Assembly: GCA_025353235.1 (NCBI GenBank)
Contig: JANXQZ010000312.1
Location: 1-6,829 of the forward strand
Source of the DNA: Bryobacterales bacterium
GTDB taxonomy: Bacteria > Acidobacteriota > Terriglobia > Bryobacterales > Bryobacteraceae
Length of the DNA stretch: 6,829 nt
Direction of reading: 5' to 3'
Shown here piece after piece: positions 1 to 5,264 of this stretch (position 1 is its first letter; the number at the start of each line of letters is the position of its first letter). The position numbers and the translations under genes were made by a program. The notes under the pieces are model-generated. The model was not told the origin of the DNA and ran no database searches. It saw nothing but the letters and a program-made list of their open reading frames with translations.

Positions 1-1239
1 AAATGCCTCGCGGTCTTTGCTCGACGGGATTTCCTCGCTTAGCGCGGAATATAGCTCATCAAGGCTGCCTGAGCGTTTCGCCGCTCGGTCCACTACAATT
101 TTTGCCAGCGGTCCGATGAAGGGAGCCAGGTTTCGTCTGACACGATCCAGCGATTGGGAGTCCCAAGCTGTCGGCAGCGGCACTGGCGTTGTTCCGAGAC
201 TCATGCCGCACGCTTTGAGAAACTTGCGCCGATCCGCTTCTCCGGGGATTTGCTCGGCGAGCGCCTGACACAGTTCGGGAAGGGTGGCAGCCGTCCGGCT
301 ATGTTTCCTTACGAGCGCCCCGGCGATCGGTCCCACCCACTCGGCAAGGTTCTTTTCGATGCCCATCAAAACGCCCGACGGGGATGTCAGAGTCAGCGTG
401 GAGCTGTGCTTGGCATCCTGATCCGGGCAATAGGGCTGGATCGCCAATCGAAACTGATCCGCTGTTTGGAATCGGTCCTCTGGCGATTTTGAAAGGGCGC
501 GCATGATGGCTTCCGAAAGCTCTCGCGGGATGGCAGGATCCAACTGACTGGGCGGAGTAGGAACGTCTCTCGTCTGCGCGCGCATAACGGCAAACTCGTT
601 GTCGCCTTCGATGGGGCGACGACCGGTAACGAGCCGATACAGCGTGACCCCGACCGAATACAGATCGGACCGGGCGTCCGCAGGTTTGCCGTTCACCTGT
701 TCCGGCGACATGTAGAACAGAGATCCGAGCACCATGCCGGTCTTCGTCATGGGCAGATGAGCGGATCCTCGCGCGATTCCAAAATCGAGGAGTTTTACGA
801 CACCTTCAGTGTCAATGGCGATATTGGCGGGCTTGATATCCCGATGGACCACCCCTCGCCCATGCGCGTACGACAAAGCCGAAAGCACCTGCGAGATGAA
901 GAACACAGCTTGGCTAACTGGAACAGGTCCGTTGCGGAGACGCTCATCCAAGTTGGTCCCATTCACCAGCTCCATCACCATGAGCAACTGGTTCCCTACC
1001 CGGAGCGCCGTGTGCAATGACGCGATATTGGGGTGCTGCAAACTCGCCAGCACCTTTATCTCGTTTAAGAATCGCTCTGCGAGATCGGAAGACTCCTGAA
1101 GATCCGGCAGTAGCACCTTCATCGCATCCACCCGGTCGGAAATAAGATTCCTGACCTTGTAGACGCTCCCCATCCCTCCAGCGCCGACGATGCCGATTAC
1201 CTCGTAATCGCCGATGACTTCGCCTATTTGGAGACTCAC
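1..1239 (-). CDS. PknB-type Ser/Thr protein kinase with tandem C-terminal helical repeats (3' end outside window)
   Basis: Read from GTG at 1237-1239, this gives 413 codons without a stop up to the window edge, so the C-terminus is missing. A Hanks-type catalytic domain fills residues about 10-268: P-loop GAGGMGSV (19-26), ATP-anchoring Lys41 in AMK, alpha-C Glu60, catalytic HRDIKPAN (132-139), DFG (152-154), an activation loop with Thr165 and Thr167, and SPE (178-180) in place of APE. It should phosphorylate Ser/Thr of unknown partners. After a short Ser/Thr-rich linker (275-290) come two similar helical segments (about 292-341 and 363-413), each with a NLA..(V/I)GP(I/L)A core and a L.EL..AL.E.IP end. 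No membrane segment is seen in the visible part. GTG is chosen because the family's N-terminus follows at once and the next in-frame ATG (Met23) lies inside the P-loop. No clear ribosome binding site precedes it; the upstream stop is 13 bases away, so translational coupling is likely. Kinase call very secure; substrate unknown. Confidence 0.95.
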   Translation of the reverse strand, partial: MSLQIGEVIGDYEVIGIVGAGGMGSVYKVRNLISDRVDAMKVLLPDLQESSDLAERFLNEIKVLASLQHPNIASLHTALRVGNQLLMVMELVNGTNLDERLRNGPVPVSQAVFFISQVLSALSYAHGRGVVHRDIKPANIAIDTEGVVKLLDFGIARGSAHLPMTKTGMVLGSLFYMSPEQVNGKPADARSDLYSVGVTLYRLVTGRRPIEGDNEFAVMRAQTRDVPTPPSQLDPAIPRELSEAIMRALSKSPEDRFQTADQFRLAIQPYCPDQDAKHSSTLTLTSPSGVLMGIEKNLAEWVGPIAGALVRKHSRTAATLPELCQALAEQIPGEADRRKFLKACGMSLGTTPVPLPTAWDSQSLDRVRRNLAPFIGPLAKIVVDRAAKRSGSLDELYSALSEEIPSSKDREAF

Positions 1240-1252
1240 TTCAAGCGCAGGC

Positions 1253-2119
1253 CTACTGATGGCGCAGTTCGATGTCAGCCACCACGCTTGCGTTGGTGCC
1301 GGCCCGAGGATTCACCACGTATACGGCCTTCTCCTTGTTCCGCACTTTCGAGGTGGCGGCTTCTGGGACGGGAGGGTCGTCGTTCACCTTCTCGATGAGC
1401 AGATCGCGGCTATATGTTTCACGCAGACGCTGGACTAGTTCGTCTTGCACCGGAGCAATATTGGAAGCCAGCATCTGACGTTGCTCGCCTTTCTTAGGAG
1501 CCTTGTCTTGCAGGGAGTAAATCAGATTTTCGAGATTTTTCTCGGGCTGTCGCGATAGTACGACAAAAAGCTTCTCGCTGCCGCTCTTCTCGTCGAACGT
1601 GAATGCGGCTGACGCCGGGACAGTATAAATGTGTCCTTTCTCGACATGGTTGCTGCCGCCTCCAGCCTCGGTTGAAGGATACAGGACTTTCCAAATCCCG
1701 CTCGATCCTTGCATCACCACATAGAGGTATCCAACGTCGTTGCTCTCCACCGTCAACCGTATGCTGTCCCCGGAAACGAACGTAGTTTCCGAATTCACGT
1801 CGGCGAATTGGCCGGAGGATCCCAGCTTCATCACGCTGTATCGAAGTCCAAGCGGGCGGGTGGTTTCGGACACGTTCTGGAAAACGTCCGAGTGTCCGGA
1901 TTCGACCTTGCCCGGAGAGGCGGCGATCTTGCCGGGAGATGAGGCGGGCTTCTCCGACCAAGGCTTCGGCTTGATTTCGGATTTGGGCCTTTTCTGTTCG
2001 GCGGCCTTCACCGGCACCGGCGCGGTTTCGCCGTAGAACACCTCGCGCGGCGTCAGTGTCTGAGCCGGCAGAGCAACAATAGTCAAAAGACACGCAGCGG
2101 CAGCCTGTAAAGTTCGCAT
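1253..2119 (-). CDS. Secreted DUF4384-domain protein, co-transcribed with the kinase
   Basis: This is 288 residues from the ATG at 2117-2119. The frame is open further upstream to 2203, but that start would place a signal peptide in the interior, while this ATG sits 6 bases after AGGAGGG. Residues 2-19 form a short hydrophobic signal peptide, with likely cleavage after LPA (Ala19); there is no lipobox Cys. A Lys/Pro/Ser-rich linker follows (about 38-75, with the small repeat SPGKI/SPGKV). Residues about 91-192 match the DUF4384 pattern: SGDSIRLTV, then VGYLYVVMQ, then VLYPS, then EKLFVVLSR. DUF4384 is a beta-rich domain of unknown function, often found beside or fused to bacterial signalling proteins. 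The remaining C-terminal part (about 193-288) is charged, ends in a predicted beta-rich tail, and is not recognised. Export to the periplasm or cell surface is inferred from the signal peptide. The gene leads a likely two-gene operon with the kinase. DUF4384 assignment fairly secure; function unknown. Confidence 0.9.
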   Translation of the reverse strand: MRTLQAAAACLLTIVALPAQTLTPREVFYGETAPVPVKAAEQKRPKSEIKPKPWSEKPASSPGKIAASPGKVESGHSDVFQNVSETTRPLGLRYSVMKLGSSGQFADVNSETTFVSGDSIRLTVESNDVGYLYVVMQGSSGIWKVLYPSTEAGGGSNHVEKGHIYTVPASAAFTFDEKSGSEKLFVVLSRQPEKNLENLIYSLQDKAPKKGEQRQMLASNIAPVQDELVQRLRETYSRDLLIEKVNDDPPVPEAATSKVRNKEKAVYVVNPRAGTNASVVADIELRHQ

Positions 2120-2125
2120 GGGCTT

Positions 2126-2132
2126 CCCTCCT
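2126..2132 (-). promoter_or_regulatory. Strong ribosome binding site that fixes the start of the DUF4384 gene
   Basis: On the minus strand the sequence AGGAGGG lies 6 bases before the ATG at 2119, close to the ideal Shine-Dalgarno arrangement. It supports the shorter start over the in-frame ATG at 2203, which would add 28 residues ahead of the signal peptide. Confidence 0.8.
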
Positions 2133-2142
2133 GTGTAGCTAC

Positions 2143-2173
2143 ATTCTAGCAATTTCAGCGGCTCCGGGAACAA
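2143..2173 (-). promoter_or_regulatory. Candidate extended -10 promoter for the DUF4384-kinase operon
   Basis: On the minus strand TGCTAGAAT (2151 down to 2143) fits an extended -10 element (TGn plus a TATAAT-like hexamer). A weak -35-like TTGTTC lies at 2173-2168, with a 19-base spacer that is longer than ideal, so the TGn motif would carry much of the recognition. Predicted transcription starts near 2136, giving a leader of about 17 bases that keeps the Shine-Dalgarno sequence. Pattern match only. Confidence 0.4.
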
Positions 2174-2255
2174 GGCGGGTGGCGGCGGCGTACTCTGCAA
2201 CAATTTAGTACTTCCTCGCAGCCCTGGTTCGTAACGCTCGCGGTTCTAATCGTTG

Positions 2256-3587
2256 TCAGACCTCCAGCCCTCGGATGGGTGGCGCAACACCCGTCACCGT
2301 CAACATGCTTGCGTTGCTTTTCGACCCGCGATGCAACACGATCAGTTCAACCTCGCCCGCTCGTATGACGGGCCGCAGGCGGACATTGATTTGGCCTCGG
2401 ACCGGGTCCACCATATCCGGTAGGTGAGGCACTCCCGCAAGCTCTACAATCGTGTTCCCCGCATCCGCTTCCACCGACAGTCCCGCCACCCAAATCGTAA
2501 TCCATCCGCCCTCTTTCCAATCCACCTGCCCGTGTAGCAAGGTGACTCCATCGTGGATGGAACTGATGGTTAGATCAGTCGCAATCGGCGCCAAGTCTAC
2601 GTAGAACTTAAGAGGCTCGGACCAGCCGGAACGGCCAATCTTAAGTCGAACCCAATGCTGTCCAGGGGTCAATCCGGGCGGGACGCGAACGCTGACCAGC
2701 AGCCCATTTGCAGTGAGCGAAGCGGCGAGAGGCGCTATCCCGAATCCATCGATCTCGGGAAAAACCACATCGAGCAAAGGGGCGCCAGGCGCGGGCCAAA
2801 TACACCAAAGCGCGATGTACTCTTCCTTCTCTGAACGAAAGCTCCGTCCTCGATGCAGGTGACAGCTCAGGCCGAAAATCTCGATGGGCGGGCGGTCTGC
2901 CTGGGGCAAATTCGTCCATCTTCGCCGAGCGGCTATCCCGGCGGAAGCATCCTCGACATGCATGATATCCGCCCTTGCAAATCCAGCCGCCCGGACCAAG
3001 GCTTCCATCGCGCCCACCGTAGGTCCGGACCAGTTGTCTAACTGACCGCCTAATTCGTCCATTTCATAAAACTCGATGTATGGCACAGGTGGATGGATTC
3101 CCTGCTTCCAAGTGCCGCCGTCCACCACAAAGCTTTCAAGCAGGCAGAGATCTTGCGTCACGGCGCAAATCTTCTCGAGTGCCAGCAGCGGATGCTTCAG
3201 ATGATACAGAACGCCGAAACATAAGACGATGTCAAACATTCCCAGCGTGCGGGGATCCAGTTCGTAAACGTCGAGCTGGTGATACTTCGCCTTCGATCCC
3301 ATCAGACGATGCAACTCTCGAAAAGTATCCATGTCCACGTAGTCGACCGCGGTAACCTCGGCTCCCCGCCGCTCCATCTCAAACGTGTAATATCCGTCCC
3401 ACGGGCCAATGTCCAAAACCCGTTTCCCGTGCAGACTTTCAGGCAGATTGAAAGGCGTGAGACGCTCGTCCTGAGCTTCGAGACTCATAGCTCCGTCTAA
3501 GCGCCTTCCGTCGGGCAGCCGGAAGCTGTGATAGAGTCCCTTCTTTTCCAAAGCTGCTCGTGTGCTGTTCTCGCGGCGCGTACTCAT
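2256..3587 (-). CDS. CmoB/DUF1698-like SAM methyltransferase fused to Ig-like C-terminal modules
   Basis: This is 443 residues. The N-terminal half is a class I SAM-dependent methyltransferase: motif [15 protein letters not shown] (57-70), the acidic end of strand 2 at AVD (80-82), QLDV (104-107), and motif IV/post-motif [15 protein letters not shown] (119-133). The stretch [16 protein letters not shown] (17-32) is the usual lead-in of this family and supports the start at Met1. Such proteins are often labelled tRNA mo5U34 methyltransferases after CmoB. Here, however, the region before motif I is only about 56 residues, shorter than in CmoB, so a different small-molecule or glycan substrate is as likely. 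Residues about 270-330 and 335-435 look like two beta-sandwich (IPT/Ig-like) modules, the second with [15 protein letters not shown] and GQINVRLRP; these modules are typical of surface or secreted acidobacterial proteins. No signal peptide is seen. No Shine-Dalgarno sequence precedes the ATG. Methyltransferase call secure; substrate unknown. Confidence 0.88.
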   Translation of the reverse strand: MSTRRENSTRAALEKKGLYHSFRLPDGRRLDGAMSLEAQDERLTPFNLPESLHGKRVLDIGPWDGYYTFEMERRGAEVTAVDYVDMDTFRELHRLMGSKAKYHQLDVYELDPRTLGMFDIVLCFGVLYHLKHPLLALEKICAVTQDLCLLESFVVDGGTWKQGIHPPVPYIEFYEMDELGGQLDNWSGPTVGAMEALVRAAGFARADIMHVEDASAGIAARRRWTNLPQADRPPIEIFGLSCHLHRGRSFRSEKEEYIALWCIWPAPGAPLLDVVFPEIDGFGIAPLAASLTANGLLVSVRVPPGLTPGQHWVRLKIGRSGWSEPLKFYVDLAPIATDLTISSIHDGVTLLHGQVDWKEGGWITIWVAGLSVEADAGNTIVELAGVPHLPDMVDPVRGQINVRLRPVIRAGEVELIVLHRGSKSNASMLTVTGVAPPIRGLEV

Positions 3588-3601
3588 GAATCGCTTTACT
3601 T

Positions 3602-3607
3602 ATGATA
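3602..3607 (-). promoter_or_regulatory. Candidate -10 element for the methyltransferase gene
   Basis: The 28-base divergent gap holds ATGATA on the plus strand, which reads TATCAT on the minus strand, 14 bases before the methyltransferase ATG. Transcription would begin about 8 bases before the start codon. That would be a nearly leaderless mRNA, in keeping with the missing Shine-Dalgarno sequence. No good -35 is visible. Confidence 0.25.
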
Positions 3608-3615
3608 GGGGCAGA

Positions 3616-4584
3616 ATGCAATATCGAAAACTAGGACGAACCAATTTTGAAATCAGCGAAATCGGATATGGAGCTTGGGGCATTGGCGGAAAGCAATGGC
3701 TGGGCGGGAACGACGACGAATCGGTGAAAGCCCTGCGGCGAGCGATAGAGTTGGGCTTGAACTTCATCGACACCGCGTTGGCTTACGGCGAAGGGCATAG
3801 CGAACGACTGGTGGGAGAAGTGGTCCGCCAAACAAAAGAGAAGATCTACGTGGCCACTAAGATTCCTCCTATGAATCGCGTTTGGCCCGCGCGCGAAGGA
3901 GTCGGCATCGCGGAGGTGTTTCCGTACGACTACATCATCCGCTGCACGGAAGAGAGTCTCCGGAATCTCCAAATGGATACTGTGGACCTGCAGCAATTGC
4001 ACGTGTGGAACCCCGAGTGGATCGAGCGCGATGAATGGCGTCGCGGACTGGAAGAGTTGAAAACCTCGGGCAAGGCTCGCGCGGTAGGAATCTCCATCAA
4101 CGACCATCAGCCCGATTCGGCGCTTGAGCTGATCAAGACTGGGCTAATCGATACGGTTCAGGTGATCTACAACGTGTTCGATCAGAGCCCGGAGAAAAGC
4201 TTGTTCCCGCTCGCTCAAGAGCGCAACATCGGTGTGCTCGCGCGTGTGCCGCTCGATGAAGGCGCGCTCACGGGAACAATCACTGCGGATACAAAATTCG
4301 AACGGGATGATTTTCGCAGTTTCTACTTCAGGGGCGACCGTGTGCCTCAGGTGATCGAACGCGTGGATGCGCTCCAGGCGGACCTAAGCGGCAGCGGCGA
4401 ATCGTTGGCCGAGACGGCGCTGCGTTTTTGCATCTCGCATCCGGCCGTATCGACTGTGATCCCCGGCATGCGACGTGTAAAGAATGCGGAGGCGAACGTG
4501 GCTGTCTCGTCGAAAGGCCCGCTGGATGCTGCCACGCTGGCCATGCTGCATACGCACGCCTGGGGCAAAAACTTCTATAATTAG
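3616..4584 (+). CDS. Aldo/keto reductase
   Basis: This is 322 residues from ATG 3616, a typical length for the aldo/keto reductase superfamily. [20 protein letters not shown] is the classic N-terminus of this branch. The catalytic tetrad is visible as Asp52 (FIDTA), Tyr57 (AYGEG), Lys82 (VATKIPP) and His129 (QLHVW). VGISIN (157-162), QVIYNVFDQ (182-190) and [14 protein letters not shown] (281-294) supply the later strands and the NADP(H) phosphate-binding segment. It should reduce a carbonyl compound, or oxidise an alcohol, with NADPH in the cytoplasm; the substrate cannot be read from sequence. Longer in-frame starts exist at 3562 and 3592, but they overlap the divergent gene or add unconserved residues, while AGGGG lies 4 bases before 3616. 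The gene is divergent from the methyltransferase with a 28-base gap and stands alone in its direction. Family call very secure. Confidence 0.95.
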   Translation: MQYRKLGRTNFEISEIGYGAWGIGGKQWLGGNDDESVKALRRAIELGLNFIDTALAYGEGHSERLVGEVVRQTKEKIYVATKIPPMNRVWPAREGVGIAEVFPYDYIIRCTEESLRNLQMDTVDLQQLHVWNPEWIERDEWRRGLEELKTSGKARAVGISINDHQPDSALELIKTGLIDTVQVIYNVFDQSPEKSLFPLAQERNIGVLARVPLDEGALTGTITADTKFERDDFRSFYFRGDRVPQVIERVDALQADLSGSGESLAETALRFCISHPAVSTVIPGMRRVKNAEANVAVSSKGPLDAATLAMLHTHAWGKNFYN

Positions 4585-4658
4585 GGCATTTCTTGTAGTT
4601 TCTTCGCGTGCCGCGACGAATTTCTAACCCTTCGCGGAACCAGCACGGGTCGTCGCTA
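4585..4658. other. Intergenic stretch after the reductase with weak inverted repeats
   Basis: No gene is seen. CCGCGA (4611-4616) can pair with TCGCGG (4632-4637). Alternatively GCGACGA (4613-4619) can pair with TCGTCGC (4650-4656). Neither is followed by a T-tract, so a classic intrinsic terminator for the reductase is not supported. The second pair ends just before the BIME-like element begins. Confidence 0.3.
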
Positions 4659-4767
4659 TGTGGGGCAGCCAATCTTGGCTGCAGCCGGCTTTCCCAGGGT
4701 ACAAATACTCTCTGACAGTCCGGAAGCCGCCTAAAAGGCGGCTGCAGGCAAGATTGCCTGCCCCACA
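4659..4767. repeat. REP/BIME-like inverted repeat element
   Basis: Two 34-base arms (4659-4692 and 4734-4767) are inverted copies matching at 31 of 34 positions, around a 41-base centre. Two of the three differences, on opposite sides of the inner palindrome, compensate each other. The left arm folds as CAGCCAA-TC-TTGGCTG (4666-4681) and the right as CAGGCAA-GA-TTGCCTG (4745-4760), so both keep a 7-bp inner hairpin despite having diverged. A further perfect 8-bp hairpin, AGCCGCCT-AAA-AGGCGGCT, lies at 4725-4743. Such two-unit palindromic elements are typical of REP/BIME or small MITE families, which are non-coding and lie between genes. No transposase and no convincing target-site duplication is present. 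It lies between convergent 3' ends, a usual place for such elements, where its hairpins might also affect mRNA ends. Confidence 0.75.
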
Positions 4768-4809
4768 ATCAATGCCGAATCTCGATCGCAGGAAAACTAA
4801 GTGACATTG

Positions 4810-4829
4810 GCCAGGATTGGCTGCCCACA
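4810..4829. repeat. Decayed third half-copy of the REP-like repeat
   Basis: GCCAGGATTGGC followed by TGCCCACA copies the inner palindrome and outer end of the right arm at 4748-4767 with several changes. The short palindrome GCCA/TGGC is kept and one C is lost from the CCCC run. It lies 42 bases beyond the main element in the same orientation as the right arm. Confidence 0.5.
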
Positions 4830-4838
4830 AAGCAGCAT

Positions 4839-4859
4839 AGCCGCAATCAAATATCGGCT
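4839..4859 (-). terminator. Weak hairpin just after the acidic small gene
   Basis: AGCCG (4839-4843) pairs with CGGCT (4855-4859) around an 11-base loop, 14 bases past the stop of the minus-strand gene. On that strand the stem is followed by only a short, broken T-rich run, so termination is possible but poorly supported. Confidence 0.2.
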
Positions 4860-4873
4860 GAGAAGAAAATGCG

Positions 4874-5197
4874 TCAATCAGCCAAATTAGCCAGCTGGCC
4901 GCTATCGTCTAGAACTTCGAATTCCATTACCATCTTGGAATTCTTCAGCGCATCTTCAAACTCCTTCTCTCGGCCATCCGCGACGTCGTATTCCCAGACC
5001 TCGGTTCCCATGCTGAGAAAATCGTCATCCTCATCCGCCACCTCCTGCACATGCAGATTGTCTGGTTCGATGCGCTCGACGAAGGTTGCGTCGAGAACGA
5101 TCCCCTCATCCAATTCTGGCTCGACAAATTCGGGCGGGTTTTCTGAAGGTTGGCCCTTGGCGTCCGTGCGTTCGTGAAAAGACACTTGATATTTCAT
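4874..5197 (-). CDS. Small, highly acidic protein of unknown function
   Basis: This is 107 residues from ATG 5195-5197, with AAGGG 7 bases upstream as ribosome binding site. I do not recognise a named family. It has 31 Asp/Glu against 8 Lys/Arg, so the predicted charge is near -23. There is no signal peptide, membrane segment or Cys, which points to a soluble cytoplasmic protein. A Pro/Glu-rich start (16-32) is followed by a likely beta strand (IVLDATFVERIEP, 33-45), an acidic turn EDDD, then WEYDVADGREKEFEDALKNS and MVMEFEVLDD, which suggest strand-helix-strand. This could be a small alpha/beta fold. The reading frame on the opposite strand over this region is Ser-rich and has no ribosome binding site, so the minus-strand gene is preferred. 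It is divergent from the PA-IL/LssY gene with a 67-base gap and convergent with the reductase. Possible roles such as an inhibitor or adaptor would be guesses. Confidence 0.75.
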   Translation of the reverse strand: MKYQVSFHERTDAKGQPSENPPEFVEPELDEGIVLDATFVERIEPDNLHVQEVADEDDDFLSMGTEVWEYDVADGREKEFEDALKNSKMVMEFEVLDDSGQLANLAD

Positions 5198-5264
5198 GTG
5201 GCTGCCCTTAGACGCAGACCGGGTGGCTGCTGTGACAATCGATTAAACTGTCAACAGGAGTTCC
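5198..5264. promoter_or_regulatory. Divergent control region of the acidic protein and the LssY_C gene
   Basis: These 67 bases must hold both promoters or part of them. TGACA and TGTCA form a 5-bp inverted repeat around an AT-rich 11-base centre (5233-5253), which could be a small operator. A perfect -35 hexamer TTGACA is present on the minus strand (5254 to 5249), but no -10 lies at the proper distance. AGGAG at 5256-5260, 4 bases before ATG 5265, serves as ribosome binding site for the plus-strand gene. Confidence 0.35.

Noticed and set aside
154..492. A 112-residue plus-strand frame
   Set aside because: It is antisense to the kinase's C-terminal repeats and carries no motif; the kinase frame explains this DNA.
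1494..2093. A 199-residue open frame on the minus strand
   Set aside because: It lies wholly inside the DUF4384 gene in another frame, is very Arg-rich, has no ribosome binding site, and shows no family motifs.
3631..4107. A 158-residue open frame antisense to the reductase
   Set aside because: It is a shadow of a well-conserved gene: the aldo/keto reductase frame holds the full catalytic tetrad, and this frame has no recognisable features.
4725..4743. The 8-bp hairpin as an intrinsic terminator of the reductase gene
   Set aside because: The stem is strong, but no T-tract follows on either strand, and it lies about 140 bases past the stop inside a repeat element. It is better explained as part of that element.
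4328..4768. A 146-residue minus-strand frame running through the BIME-like element
   Set aside because: It starts inside the repeat and runs antisense into the reductase 3' end; its composition is that of a shadow frame and no ribosome binding site is seen.
4652..4774. Target-site duplication flanking the repeat element
   Set aside because: The bases outside the two arms show no matching direct repeat of 3 or more bases in register, so insertion by a classic duplicating mechanism is not supported.
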